The position numbers and the translations under genes were made by a program. Source: Myxococcales bacterium (GTDB taxonomy: Bacteria; Myxococcota_A; Polyangia; Nannocystales; Nannocystaceae). From it: a stretch of DNA of 64,000 nt. The notes beneath the pieces are model-generated. The model was not told where the DNA came from, ran no database searches, and saw nothing but the letters and a program-made list of their open reading frames with translations. Position 1 is the first letter of the stretch. Every line of letters starts with the position of its first letter. This document shows, piece after piece, positions 41,542-52,101 of the stretch. The stretch is taken from contig JACKDV010000003.1 of assembly GCA_020633315.1 (NCBI GenBank), positions 1-64,000 of the forward strand, read 5' to 3'.

Positions 41542-41547
41542 ACTCCC

Positions 41548-41622
41548 GGCCCCATAGTCCAGCGGTTAGGACGCTGGGTTCTCATCCCAGAAACCGGGGT
41601 TCGATTCCCCGTGGGGTCACCA
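41548..41622 (+). tRNA. tRNA-Glu (anticodon CTC)
   Basis: 75 bases with encoded CCA. Acceptor GGCCCCA/TGGGGTC, anticodon stem CTGGG/CCCAG with loop TTCTCAT (CTC), T-arm CGGGG-TTCGATT-CCCCG. Decodes GAG. Glutamyl-tRNA is also the co-substrate of LanB-type dehydratases, one of which is encoded about 16 kb away; no special link is implied. Confidence 0.95.
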
Positions 41623-41627
41623 GACGA

Positions 41628-41662
41628 CGAGGGGCTCATCGGAACATCCGATGAGCCCCTCG
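41628..41662 (+). terminator. Strong hairpin ending the tRNA operon
   Basis: A 16-bp perfect stem with a 3-base loop (aca) starts 5 bases after tRNA-Glu. Only a weak T content follows, but stem strength and position support termination. Confidence 0.7.
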
Positions 41663-41680
41663 CTCGTTGCGGCCCGGGCC

Positions 41681-41710
41681 AAAAGAAACGCCGCAGCCGA
41701 GGCTGCGGCG
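41681..41710 (-). terminator. Minus-strand intrinsic terminator without an obvious gene
   Basis: On the minus strand a 10-bp perfect stem (cgccgcagcc / ggctgcggcg, 2-base loop) is followed directly by TTTCTTTT, a classical intrinsic terminator. No minus-strand coding gene ends here. It may block antisense transcription into the tRNAs or end a small RNA in 41711-41994. Confidence 0.6.
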
Positions 41711-41994
41711 TCGTCGGAAGCTCGCGGTGCGAGTCGACGGAGGATCCGAGGAGGCCTGGCTCTCCCCACCCGGCCATCGCAGCGGGCGTTGGTCGGGGGC
41801 GCGCGGGAGGAGCCAGACCCCGCCATGTCCGTTCGTCAGACCCCGCCACCCGGCCGGCTTACCGGACCGAAATTCGTTTCCTGGCCATTTTGGTGGGGGA
41901 TTACAGGCGTTTTCGCCACTTTGCCGCACCTGTCGGTCCCGGTGGTTTTTCGAGCCGATGACCGTCGCCTGCTATCCTGCTCCTCGTTTCGTCG
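41711..41994. other. Gene-free interval before the N-formylglutamate amidohydrolase-like gene
   Basis: No reading frame here has convincing codon structure. A poly-T run (ggttttt, about 41941-41947) and a TATCCT box about 20 bases before the ATG at 41995 suggest the promoter of that gene. A small RNA on the minus strand, ending at the terminator at 41681-41710, is possible but unproven. Confidence 0.35.
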
Positions 41995-43092
41995 ATGTCG
42001 GATGCCGCCTACGAGCGCCTCACGCCCGAGGATCTCGGCTTGCCGTCGGGGGCCCGGATGCCGGTGTGCTTCACGCCAGCGCGGGCCTGGTCGCCCCTGG
42101 TGATCAGCTTCCCGCACGTGGGGCTCGCCTGGCCGCACGATCTCCCCCCCAAGCCCCAGGTCGACTTCCCGCGCAACTCCGACTACGACGTCCACACCCT
42201 CTACGATGCCGCTCCGCGCTGGGGCGCGGCGTCGGTGGCCGCCGTCTACAGCCGGCTGGTGGCCGATCTCAACCGCGCGGCTGACGACGTCTCCCGCCGG
42301 ATCGTCCCGGATCACCCGGCGCCGCGGCCCCGGCGAAGCCCCGGGATCGCTCCCGAGGGCGAGGAGCCCGATGCGGATCGCGACGCGGGTCGGCCCGGGC
42401 GCGGCGTGGTGTGGACGGCCGCCATCGGCAACGTGCGCCTGCTGTCGGGGCCCCTGCCCTACGCCCGCTTTCGCGAGCGGATCGAACGCTTCCACGCGCC
42501 CTACTACCGTGCGCTCGAGATCCTGCTCGAGCGTCGCCGCGAGCGCTTCGGCTTCGCCGTCCTGCTCGACGCACACAGCATGCCGGGCTCGGTGGGACCC
42601 GACCTGGTCCTGGGCACGCTCGACGGAAGGGCGTGCGACCAGGGCCTGCAGCAGGCCGCGCTCTCGGCCCTGCGCCGCGATCACGGGCACGACGGCTCCC
42701 TCCGCGTCGCCCTCAACCAGCCGTATCTGGGCGGCGAGCTGGTGCGGCGCTTCGGGAGACCCCACGAAGGTCTGCATGCGTTACAGCTCGAGGTGAGTCG
42801 CGGCCTGTACATGGACGAGCAGCGCTATCGCCTGTACGCGGCCGCAGCGACGAGCCTGGGAACCGATGTCGCCTCGGATCGTGGTACCGTCGATCACACG
42901 AGGGTTTCCCTGGCCGGGGTGGCGGGGATGGAGCCCCATCGCGCGCCGATCCCTGCCGATCCGCGCCACGCTCGCCGGTTGGCGGAGCTCCGCCAGCGTG
43001 TCAATTCATTGGTTCGGTGCCTGAGCGGCTTGGCCGACCACGACCACGACCTCTCTCGGCCCGCCTCGCGGGCCGCCCCCTTGGTGCCCTAG
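41995..43092 (+). CDS. N-formylglutamate amidohydrolase-like protein (HutG family)
   Basis: 365 residues. Family features: SFPHVGLAWP at the N-terminus (S.PH.G), the NSDYDVHTLYD stretch with metal-ligand-type Asp and His, LVADLNRAADD, LLDAHSMPG, and ALQLEVSRGLYMDE near the end. Members hydrolyse N-formyl-L-glutamate to glutamate and formate in one branch of histidine degradation, but many homologues act on other formyl or acyl amino acids. An Arg/Pro/Asp-rich insertion at about 105-135 is unusual. hutH lies 16 kb upstream, so a pathway link is possible but not shown by linkage. Confidence 0.85.
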   Translation: MSDAAYERLTPEDLGLPSGARMPVCFTPARAWSPLVISFPHVGLAWPHDLPPKPQVDFPRNSDYDVHTLYDAAPRWGAASVAAVYSRLVADLNRAADDVSRRIVPDHPAPRPRRSPGIAPEGEEPDADRDAGRPGRGVVWTAAIGNVRLLSGPLPYARFRERIERFHAPYYRALEILLERRRERFGFAVLLDAHSMPGSVGPDLVLGTLDGRACDQGLQQAALSALRRDHGHDGSLRVALNQPYLGGELVRRFGRPHEGLHALQLEVSRGLYMDEQRYRLYAAAATSLGTDVASDRGTVDHTRVSLAGVAGMEPHRAPIPADPRHARRLAELRQRVNSLVRCLSGLADHDHDLSRPASRAAPLVP

Positions 43093-43173
43093 ACCCGTGT
43101 TTCTCTTGTCCTACGAAAGACCGAAAGGATACACTCCGGCCTCGGTGATGCCCGGAGGAAAGGACGCAAGGCC

Positions 43174-43875
43174 GTGAGCAATTCTCGACAGGGCCAGAAC
43201 GCCGACGCTTTCGACGACCTGCTGGGTCAGCTCGTCGACGAGCTCGCGATGACGCCGACCATGCCGGAGGAGCCGGAGGAGCCGGAGGCTCCGATGGCGG
43301 TTCCTGGCGGAACCGTCATGGCCCCGGCCCCGGCCGCCCCCCATGATCCCCACGCGGCGGCCGCCTACGCGGTCCCGCAACCACCCCCCAAGAGCTCCAA
43401 CCTCGGGCTCGCCCTCGGACTCGGAGGCGGCATCGTGGTGCTCGGCAGCGTGATCGCGGGCATGGTGCTGCTGCGCGATCCCGAGAAGCCGCCGGGCGAG
43501 GACAAGCCCGCGGCCGAAGCCGAGGCCAAGACCGAGACCAAGACCGAGGAGCCGCCTCCGCCCGCGCCGGGTGCCGTGGCCGCTCCGGGTGCGGTGCCGG
43601 GTCAGCCGGGCGCGGTGCCGGGACAGCCCGGCGCAGTGCCGGGCCAGCCGGGCGTGGCTCAGCCGGGCGCGGTGCCGGGTCAGCCGGGCGTGGCTCAGCC
43701 GGGCGCGGTGCCAGGTCAGCCGGGCGCGGTGGTGCCGGGTACCGATCCCACCCAGCCGGGCACCGATCCCACCCAGCCCGCGACCGATCCGGCTGCCGAG
43801 GCGCCCAAGCCCAAGCCCAAGAAGAAGAAGAAGCCAGCCAAGAAGAAGGCGGCCACGGTGAACCCGTTCGGCTGA
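43174..43875 (+). CDS. Single-pass membrane protein with collagen-like Pro-Gly-Gln repeats
   Basis: 233 residues from a GTG with GGAGGAAAGGA upstream. A cytoplasmic acidic/Pro-rich N-terminus (1-75), one TM helix (LGLALGLGGGIVVLGSVIAG, about 77-98), an acidic linker, then repeats of PGAVPGQ and PGVAQPG, Thr/Asp/Pro repeats (GTDPTQP), a Lys tract and the end NPFG. Compare the kinase at 22248, which has the same plan of TM, repeats and a terminal (N/D)PF. It may be an envelope or wall-binding structural protein; no known family beyond the repeats. Confidence 0.75.
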   Translation: MSNSRQGQNADAFDDLLGQLVDELAMTPTMPEEPEEPEAPMAVPGGTVMAPAPAAPHDPHAAAAYAVPQPPPKSSNLGLALGLGGGIVVLGSVIAGMVLLRDPEKPPGEDKPAAEAEAKTETKTEEPPPPAPGAVAAPGAVPGQPGAVPGQPGAVPGQPGVAQPGAVPGQPGVAQPGAVPGQPGAVVPGTDPTQPGTDPTQPATDPAAEAPKPKPKKKKKPAKKKAATVNPFG

Positions 43876-43887
43876 CCTCGCTGGAAT

Positions 43888-43920
43888 CACGGTCGGGAAC
43901 CCCAGTGGCTCCCGGCCGTG
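43888..43920 (+). terminator. Hairpin terminator after the collagen-like gene
   Basis: An 11-bp stem (cacggtcggga / tcccggccgtg, one G-T pair) with an 11-base loop, 13 bases after the stop; no T-run follows. Confidence 0.5.
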
Positions 43921-43966
43921 CAGCATTCGGACCCCTTCGATCTGCCCTCTTGCCGAGAAGACGACG

Positions 43967-44914
43967 ATGTACCACTCCCTGGCCCTCGCCCTGTCCTTGT
44001 CCGTGGCCCTGGCGCCCCTGCCCGTGCTGGCCGCCAACGTCCAGGACCCGTCCACGATGTCGGACGACGAGAAGATGGAGATGGCCAAGCAGCTCTACGG
44101 CGAGGGCGATGCGGCCATCAACGCGGGCGATGCCGCGACCGCGCTGGCCAAGTTCGAGGAGGCCTACAACACCTACGCCCCCTCGCTGCACGTGTTCAAC
44201 ATCAACATCGGCCTCGCCGCCTACGAGCTGGGCGACTGCATGAAGGCCAAGACCGCGTTCCAGCGCTTCCTCGATCTCGTCCCCGATCACCCGGCGCGAG
44301 CCCAGGCCCAGGAGAAGCTCCTCGAGATCGAGCGCTCCAAGTGTGCCGAGCAGCAGGCCGCGACCGCGGCCACCACCACCACCACCTCGAGCACCCCGAT
44401 CTCGGCCGACTACGAGAACGAGGACGCGCCCGAGCTCACCAGCCGTCGGACCGAGCGCGAGGAGGCGATCGAGACCGAGCGCGAGGAGACGGACTCCAAG
44501 CGGGCCAGCGGCAAGCTCATCGCCGGCGCGGCGCTCACCGGCGTGGGCGTGGTCGGCATCATCGGCGGCGCGGTGAGCCTGGGCATCGCCAACAAGCGGG
44601 CCAACGAGCTGGCCACGCTGGCCTCCCCCGGCCCCACCGGCTTCCCCGAGGGCGACTACAGCGACGACGACGTGGCCAACCTCGATCGCTCGGGCCTGCC
44701 CGCGGCCAACACGGCCAGCGTGGTGCTCTTCGTCGCGGGCGGCGTGCTCACCACGGTGGGCGTCACCCTCATCGTGCTCGACCGCACCTCCAAGAAGAAG
44801 GCGGGCAAGCCCGGCGGTGACAAGAACGCCAGCAAGAAGGGCCCGCGGCTGACGAGCGTGGGTCCCACCATGTGGCGGGGCGGCGCCGGGGCAGCGGCCA
44901 CCGTGCGCTTCTAG
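43967..44914 (+). CDS. Exported TPR-like protein with two membrane helices, unknown
   Basis: 315 residues. Signal peptide (MYHSLALALSLSVALAPLPVLAA), a TPR-like helical region (about 35-125: AMAKQLYGEGDAAINAGD-type and YELGDCMKAKTAFQRFLDLVP), a Thr/Ser linker, a charged segment with repeated RTEREE-type sequence, then two hydrophobic helices (IAGAALTGVGVVGIIGGAVS and VVLFVAGGVLTTVGVTLIVL) and a Lys-rich stretch ending TVRF. This plan recurs in myxobacteria, and the 8406 gene is similar in outline. Function unknown. It is 7 bases upstream of the radical SAM gene. Confidence 0.8.
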   Translation: MYHSLALALSLSVALAPLPVLAANVQDPSTMSDDEKMEMAKQLYGEGDAAINAGDAATALAKFEEAYNTYAPSLHVFNINIGLAAYELGDCMKAKTAFQRFLDLVPDHPARAQAQEKLLEIERSKCAEQQAATAATTTTTSSTPISADYENEDAPELTSRRTEREEAIETEREETDSKRASGKLIAGAALTGVGVVGIIGGAVSLGIANKRANELATLASPGPTGFPEGDYSDDDVANLDRSGLPAANTASVVLFVAGGVLTTVGVTLIVLDRTSKKKAGKPGGDKNASKKGPRLTSVGPTMWRGGAGAAATVRF

Positions 44915-44921
44915 TCCCGCC

Positions 44922-46520
<1,599 letters not shown>

Positions 46521-46704
46521 GCGGCATCACGGGGGTCGGCCCGAAGGACCAGGCTCGACCACCACGACCCGTTCGGGACGGTGCGACCGATTGTCGCTTG
46601 GTCGGGGATACCTTCAGTGCGTCGTCGACGGCGGACCTTCATAGTCGATGAAGGAAGGACCATGGTCTCGTCCCCGAGCCACGGTCGACCCGCCTGCGGC
46701 CACG

Positions 46705-47628
46705 ATGATCCCCGAGCTCCTCCAGGGCTTCTCGACGGACGTCGAGGAGATGTCGCTCCTCGTGGCGTGCCTGCGGATGCTGCGGGTCTCGCCGTGGCTG
46801 GCGCTCACGCCCTCGCGGCCGCGGGCCCTGCTCGACAACGAGGCGTTCCGGCTCCACGTGGATGCGGTCGCCGGCAACGATCACTACTTCTACCTCTCGC
46901 ATCGCCACTACCTGGCCCAGGGCTTCACGCGGAGGCAGCGGACCGCACTGGCGCTGCATCACTACCACCACGAGACCACCGCCTTCGATCGCGGCTACCT
47001 CGACGCCGTATACCGCGAGGGCGGCCTGTCGCTGTGGCGGACCCACGCGCGCGGCCTCGACTACGAGCTCAAGCTCCAGCCGGGCCACGACGTGCTGTGC
47101 GAGGGCGGCCTGAGCGTGGTGCTCTTCGTCGACGGCGGGCGGGTTTGCGTGGTGTCGTTCTCCTACGTCGACCGGGCGCTGGTGCTCGACGAGCTGCGGC
47201 GCCCCGCGGGCAACACCACGATCTTCATCACCCGCAAGCAGCTCGCCTCCAACCACGACTACCAGGCCGGCTTCAACGCGGCCTTCGATCGCTGCAGCGC
47301 GGCCCACTTCGCCCTCGCCGCGCTGTCGGGCCTCGCCGCGGCCCAGGGCCTGCGCTCGGCGGCGGCGCTGCGGGCCGAGGCCCACCCCGGGTTCCGACCC
47401 GAGCGACGCGAGCGCTTCGAGACCGCCTACGACGAGTGCTGGAGCTCGCTCGAGGGGCGAGCCCGCAGCCGCTTCGCCTTCGAGCTGCCCTTCCCCCTGC
47501 AGCTCACGCCGCTCGATCGCCTCTCGGGCAAGGCACGGCGTCGCGCCGTCCGTCGCCGTCGACACCTCGACGAGATCGAGGGCTCGGCCCGAGCGGCGCT
47601 CGAGGTGCACCGGCTGGCCTCGTCCTGA
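46705..47628 (+). CDS. DUF535-like (VirK/YbjX) protein
   Basis: 307 residues from the ATG at 46705 (an in-frame ATG at 46648 gives an unrelated extension). A stretch around FYLSHRHYLAQGFTRRQR, ALALHHYHHE and LCEGGLSVVLFVDGGRVCVVSFSYV follows the pattern of DUF535: an N-terminal helical HY-containing part and a beta core with yeGelsLsL and a sFs strand. VirK-like proteins affect envelope or virulence factors in enterobacteria, with unknown biochemistry. No signal peptide. Basic C-terminus. Family assignment by pattern only. Confidence 0.55.
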   Translation: MIPELLQGFSTDVEEMSLLVACLRMLRVSPWLALTPSRPRALLDNEAFRLHVDAVAGNDHYFYLSHRHYLAQGFTRRQRTALALHHYHHETTAFDRGYLDAVYREGGLSLWRTHARGLDYELKLQPGHDVLCEGGLSVVLFVDGGRVCVVSFSYVDRALVLDELRRPAGNTTIFITRKQLASNHDYQAGFNAAFDRCSAAHFALAALSGLAAAQGLRSAAALRAEAHPGFRPERRERFETAYDECWSSLEGRARSRFAFELPFPLQLTPLDRLSGKARRRAVRRRRHLDEIEGSARAALEVHRLASS

Positions 47629-47710
47629 CCACGACCGCCGCCTCGCAGGCTCGCGGGGGTCACTCGAGCGAAGGAGCGCGGCGCCTCGCGAGCATCGAGC
47701 GCGGGCGCGG

Positions 47711-49327
47711 TCAGGGCGGCGCCGCGCCGGGCCCCAGGCGCTCGCGAAGGAGCGCATGGTGCTGCGGGATCCGACGCACCGTGGCCAGGTGAGGCCCGGT
47801 CATGCGGGTGGCCGCACGGAGCATGCGCTCGGGCTCGGCCTCGCGAGCGGCATCGCTGCGCAGCAGCACCACCGCCAGCCAGCCGTGCACCAGCAACAGG
47901 CCCCCCGCGCCGAGCCCCCCCGCGAGGCGCAGCGGATCGATCGCAGGGCGCCGCCGGATCGCCACGGCCCCCAGCCATCCCACCAGCAGCAGCGGCAGGG
48001 TGACCAGCCCGCTCACCACCGCGGGCACCACCGCGGGCACCCCACGCTGGGCCCACGCCGCGGCCCAGGCCCCCGGCGACAGCGGACGTCGCAGCGCCTC
48101 CAGGTAGGCCGCGCCGTCCATGATGCCGCCGGTGGTCGCGTCGGGATCGAGCCAGGCCGAGGCGTGCAGCAGCAGCGTGGGCAGGCTCAGCAGCGCCGCG
48201 ATCGTCAGCAGTCGCGAGCCCTGGCCGCGCAGCCGCAGCCGCGCCACCAGGCTCGCCACCGCGGGCAGCAGCAGCGGCAGCACGTCGACCAGCTTGCGCG
48301 GACCAAAGGACACGCCTCCCGCCCAGGTCCGGGTGCCCAGCACCGAGCGCGGCTCGATCGCCCGCATGCCGCCGTCGACCCACACCTGCAGCAGCACCAG
48401 TGCCAGCAACAGCCACGCCCCGCGCTCGCGTCGAGCGACGGCCAGGCCCAGCGCCACCGCCCCCAGCCCCAGCACCGGGCACCAGCTCAGCGCCCCGTGG
48501 TGGGTGGAGAGCAGGAAGTAGCCGGTGTGGTGGGTCACCTCGCCCGCGTAGGCGTCCAGGCCCTCGCCGTAGATCCACAGCTGCGTGCGCAGGTGGGCCA
48601 GGGGCCACGCCACGAACACCGCGGCCGAGACCGCGATGCGAGGCCACCGGCGAGGGCCGTCGTCCCAGGCGTCGTGCACCACCAGCAGCCACAGCGGAGC
48701 GAGCTGCGGCCGCACGTAGGTGGCCAGGCCCGCCAGCGAGGCCAGCGCGATGGTGCGCGCCCACGGGTGCTCCGGGCTCCGCCGCCACCACAGCGCCACC
48801 AGGGCCAGCGTGCACGCGCAGCCCCACAGGTGGGGACGCAGCGGCGACTCGGTCGCGTAGTAGAGCAGCGGCGTGCCCACCACGAAGATCGCGGCCACCC
48901 CCCACCCCGCGCGGCGGGCCCCCGCGCGGCCGGCATCGAGCTGCGCCGCCGCGACCAGCTGCGCCACCGCCAGCGCGATCCCGGCCAGCACCAGCATCGC
49001 CCACGCCCGCACGCCGAGCACCGGCACCACGCCCAGCGGATCGCCGTGGCCGATCCCCAGCCCCTCCAGCGCTCGGGACGCCAGCAGCCCCAGCGCATAG
49101 CCAGGCGCCTGCAGCCAGCTCGCGCCCGCCGGCCAGTGGTTGGAGACCACCCCCTCGTCGGTCACGAAGGCGAACAGCGGCGACATGTTCAGGGCGGCGT
49201 AGTCGTCGTCGAACAGCAGATCGCCGTCCACCAGCAGCGCGTGCAGGTGCGCCAGCATGCCGGCCGAGTCCGCCTGGTCGCGCGGGATGTTCCACCAGGG
49301 CGCCGCCAACGCGCACAGCAGCAGCAC
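47711..49327 (-). CDS. Polytopic membrane protein, GT-C glycosyltransferase-like
   Basis: About 538 residues with roughly ten hydrophobic helices. The N-terminal loop after the first helix (MLAHLHALLVDGDLLFDDDY, then SNHWPAGASWLQAPGY) resembles the acidic luminal loop of GT-C enzymes that use lipid-linked sugars, but no definitive catalytic motif is seen. The start is uncertain: the frame stays open upstream without ATG or GTG until inside the divergent gene, so GTG 49327 is the only conventional start, and it drops an apparently membrane-flanking GRRGW segment. A CTG start at about 49357 would restore it. Divergent from the L,D-transpeptidase gene. Confidence 0.6.
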   Translation of the reverse strand: MLLLCALAAPWWNIPRDQADSAGMLAHLHALLVDGDLLFDDDYAALNMSPLFAFVTDEGVVSNHWPAGASWLQAPGYALGLLASRALEGLGIGHGDPLGVVPVLGVRAWAMLVLAGIALAVAQLVAAAQLDAGRAGARRAGWGVAAIFVVGTPLLYYATESPLRPHLWGCACTLALVALWWRRSPEHPWARTIALASLAGLATYVRPQLAPLWLLVVHDAWDDGPRRWPRIAVSAAVFVAWPLAHLRTQLWIYGEGLDAYAGEVTHHTGYFLLSTHHGALSWCPVLGLGAVALGLAVARRERGAWLLLALVLLQVWVDGGMRAIEPRSVLGTRTWAGGVSFGPRKLVDVLPLLLPAVASLVARLRLRGQGSRLLTIAALLSLPTLLLHASAWLDPDATTGGIMDGAAYLEALRRPLSPGAWAAAWAQRGVPAVVPAVVSGLVTLPLLLVGWLGAVAIRRRPAIDPLRLAGGLGAGGLLLVHGWLAVVLLRSDAAREAEPERMLRAATRMTGPHLATVRRIPQHHALLRERLGPGAAPP

Positions 49328-49417
49328 CGCCAGCCACCCGCGCCGGCCAGGGAACAGGCCGCCGGGGCGGCGCGTATGGGGCTCGCCCGCCGTGACGACG
49401 ATGGTAGCGTGCCCCCG

Positions 49418-50899
49418 ATGAGCGTGCTCGGCCCCATGCTCCTGGCCCAGACGGTGTCCGCGTTCGCAGGCACCGAGCCGCCGCCCGATGCCTCCGAGGT
49501 GGCCCTGCGTCCCTCCGAGCTGCAGTACGTGGAGGCGCGCTGGATGGAGACCGTGATCCGGGGCCGCCCCTGGGTGCCGCACAAGCGCGTGGCGACGGTG
49601 TCCAAGGGCACCCGCCTGGTGGTGCGTGGCGAGGTGGACAGCCGCGACGACAACGGCTGCCACGGCAAGACCTGGTACGCGGTGTGGCCCTTTGGCTTCG
49701 TGTGCTCCGAGCAGGTGCGCAAGACCGAGGTGCCGCCCGAGACCACCAAGGCCCTGCCCGTGCCCGAGGGCAAGCGCCTGCCCCACGCCTACGCCATGGT
49801 GCGCACCGAGGGCGCGCCCAGCTACGCCAACGCCGAGAACGCCGAGCTGGGCATCCCCGAGCAGGCGCTCACCAAGGGCATGAGCCTGGTCGTCGAGCGC
49901 GGGGTGGACATCGGCGAGCAGAGCTTCGTGCAGACCTCCGCGGGCAAGCTGGTGCCGCGGCAGGACGTGGGCTGGATGGGCCAGGGCTCGAGCTGGTCGG
50001 GCGTGCTGATCGAGACCGACGAGCCCGGCCCGCTCTTCGCCTGGGTGCGCAACCCCAAGACCCCGGTGCTCGCGGCCCCCGAGCGCGGCGCCGAGCGGGT
50101 GCGCACGGTGGAGCTACGCGAGCGCGTGCCGCTGCTCGAGCCCGATGCCCAGCTCGCGCCGCTGTGGTGGCGCGTGGGCGAGGGCGAGTGGATCGAGGCC
50201 GACTCGCTCAACGAGGTGCACGTGGTGGAGCCCCCCGCGGGGGTGACCAGCGAGGGCCGCACCGAGGCCACCGGCAACGATCAGTGGCTCGACGTGGACG
50301 TGGGCGAGCAGGTGCTGGTCGCCTATCGCGGCGCCGTGCCGCAGTACGCCACCCTGATCTCGAGCGGCCGCGGCTCCCCCACCCCGCTGGGCAACTATCC
50401 GATCTGGGCCAAGGTAGCCAGCATGGACATGGCCAACCAGGACTACGAGGACAAGCCCTACATGGTGCAGGGCGTGCCCTGGGTGCTGCTCTTCCAGGGG
50501 CACAACGCCCTGCACGGCGCCTACTGGCACGATCGCTTCGGCAATCGCAAGAGCCACGGCTGCGTCAACCTGGCGCCCGTCGATGCGCGCTGGGCCTTCG
50601 AGTGGGCCGGCCCCACGCTGCCGATGGGCTGGACCGGCTACCTGCCCTCCGACCTCGGCCACAGCCCCGTGGTGCACGTGCGGGACTCCAGCCGTCCGCC
50701 CGGGGCCACCTTCACGCAGCAGCGACCGATGGGGCCGCCCGATCCCGAGCTGGAGCGGGCCAAGCTCGACGCCGCCGAGCAGCGTCGGGCCGCGCGGGCG
50801 GAGGACGAAGGGCGGGAGGAGATCGGCGCCGGCGATCCGCTGCCGCGGCGCGACGGGCCCGTGCCGCGGATCGAGCCGCCGCGGCCTCCGAGCGGCTGA
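49418..50899 (+). CDS. L,D-transpeptidase (YkuD) with SH3-like repeats
   Basis: 493 residues. The N-terminus lacks a strong signal peptide, although LGPMLLAQTVSAFAG may serve as a short one. Two beta-rich modules (about 30-230) resemble SH3-type wall-binding domains. The catalytic YkuD domain carries HGAYWHDRFG and SHGCVNL with nucleophile Cys382 and His380. It would form 3-3 peptidoglycan cross-links or attach proteins to peptidoglycan. A charged Arg/Glu/Ala tail and Pro-rich end follow. It precedes a lipoprotein gene (92 bases). Confidence 0.9.
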   Translation: MSVLGPMLLAQTVSAFAGTEPPPDASEVALRPSELQYVEARWMETVIRGRPWVPHKRVATVSKGTRLVVRGEVDSRDDNGCHGKTWYAVWPFGFVCSEQVRKTEVPPETTKALPVPEGKRLPHAYAMVRTEGAPSYANAENAELGIPEQALTKGMSLVVERGVDIGEQSFVQTSAGKLVPRQDVGWMGQGSSWSGVLIETDEPGPLFAWVRNPKTPVLAAPERGAERVRTVELRERVPLLEPDAQLAPLWWRVGEGEWIEADSLNEVHVVEPPAGVTSEGRTEATGNDQWLDVDVGEQVLVAYRGAVPQYATLISSGRGSPTPLGNYPIWAKVASMDMANQDYEDKPYMVQGVPWVLLFQGHNALHGAYWHDRFGNRKSHGCVNLAPVDARWAFEWAGPTLPMGWTGYLPSDLGHSPVVHVRDSSRPPGATFTQQRPMGPPDPELERAKLDAAEQRRAARAEDEGREEIGAGDPLPRRDGPVPRIEPPRPPSG

Positions 50900-50991
50900 G
50901 CCGAGGCGCTGCGAGCCCCGCGCGACGCGACGAGGCTGCGAGCACACGCCGCTTGTGGGACCGCGCGGGGCGTGCGTACCCTGCTGCCCGC

Positions 50992-52101
50992 ATGAACCCC
51001 CGCCGCCTCGTGCTCGCCGTCCTGCTCGCCCTCGTCGGGCCGGTGGCGTGCAGCGCCTCGCCGGAGCTCAAGCGGGTGCGGACCCCCCGGGAGGGCGTGA
51101 CGATCGCCTACTCGCTGCCCGCCGGCCAGGGCTTCGAGGGCCAGCTCCGGGTGGGCAACACCCGGGCCGTGGAGGGCCTGGAGGTGCCGCTGAGCCAGAC
51201 CGCCACCTGCGACGTGACGATGGTGGTGCTGGGCTCGGTGGCCGAGGGGACCGAGATGCGGGCCACCTTCACCAGCGTGGACCTCGACTGGGACCTGCCG
51301 CCCGCCGCCACCTACTCCACCGACGAGCTGGTGGAGCTGGCCGACGAGCGCCTGCGGGGCATGCAGGTGCGCTTCGTGGTGCGCCCCGACGGTCGGATCC
51401 AGGCCCTGCCCTCGGCCCCCGAGGGCACGCCGCCCGAGCTCGAGGACGTGATCGAGACCCTGCTGCGCGGCCTGGATGCGTTCTTCGTGCCCGTGCCGCC
51501 CGAGCCCCTGCGCCGCGGCGACGAGTGGAGCGACGAGTTCTCCCACACCACCGGGGCCGGGCTCACCCAGACCCTCGAGGAGCATCGCCTGCGGCTCACG
51601 GGGAGCTTTCGCCACCGCAGCGACGGCGACGAGCTGGTGCGCCTCGAGCTCGAGCAGCGTCGTCGCGAGCAGCGGGCGGGCGCGTCGGGGCCGGTGACGG
51701 TGGAGCGCGAGGTGAACGGCATCCTGTTCTTCGACGCCCAGGGCTTCCCCGCCGAGGTCGACCGGGAGACCCGTGAGTTCGACCCCGAGCAAGGCATGGT
51801 CTTCCGCAAGGTGCGGGCCAGCTGGAGCCGCTTCCGCGGCATGGTGCCCGAGCTCATCACCCCGCCGAGCGGCGACGTGCAGGTGATCGAGGATCCCTGC
51901 AACCCGGACTACGTGGGCCCGCTCCACTGCCCCGAGGCCACGCCGCCCAAGCCCGAGGAGGACGAGGGCGGAGCCGAGGCGGGTGACGAGGCCGCCGAGG
52001 GTGCGGATGACGAGGCCGCGGCGGGTGACGGTCCCGACGACGAGGCCGACGAGGCCGACGACGACGAGGCCGACGACGACGAGGCCGACGACGACGCCTA
52101 G
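50992..52101 (+). CDS. Lipoprotein with acidic repeat tail, unknown
   Basis: 369 residues. Signal peptide with lipobox (GPVACS). A globular beta-rich domain (about 30-290: TCDVTMVVLGSVAEGTEMRATF; GLDAFFVPVPPEPLRRGDEW) similar in pattern to myxobacterial proteins containing an 'x.LP..pv..G..W' motif. Two Cys near 300, then an acidic tail of repeated Asp-Asp-Glu-Ala-Asp. The stop shares the palindromic ctag (52098-52101) with the convergent gene. Function unknown. Confidence 0.82.
   Translation: MNPRRLVLAVLLALVGPVACSASPELKRVRTPREGVTIAYSLPAGQGFEGQLRVGNTRAVEGLEVPLSQTATCDVTMVVLGSVAEGTEMRATFTSVDLDWDLPPAATYSTDELVELADERLRGMQVRFVVRPDGRIQALPSAPEGTPPELEDVIETLLRGLDAFFVPVPPEPLRRGDEWSDEFSHTTGAGLTQTLEEHRLRLTGSFRHRSDGDELVRLELEQRRREQRAGASGPVTVEREVNGILFFDAQGFPAEVDRETREFDPEQGMVFRKVRASWSRFRGMVPELITPPSGDVQVIEDPCNPDYVGPLHCPEATPPKPEEDEGGAEAGDEAAEGADDEAAAGDGPDDEADEADDDEADDDEADDDA

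Noticed and set aside
41482..41961. Reading frame across the tRNA pair
   Set aside because: Runs through two tRNA genes and a terminator; not coding.
43585..43740. Short mobile-element repeat
   Set aside because: It is an in-frame Pro-Gly-Gln coding repeat inside a gene, with no flanking duplications.
47756..49417. Upstream extension of the L,D-transpeptidase frame
   Set aside because: Antisense of the GT-C-like gene, rich in Arg/Gln/His; the coding signal starts at ATG 49418.
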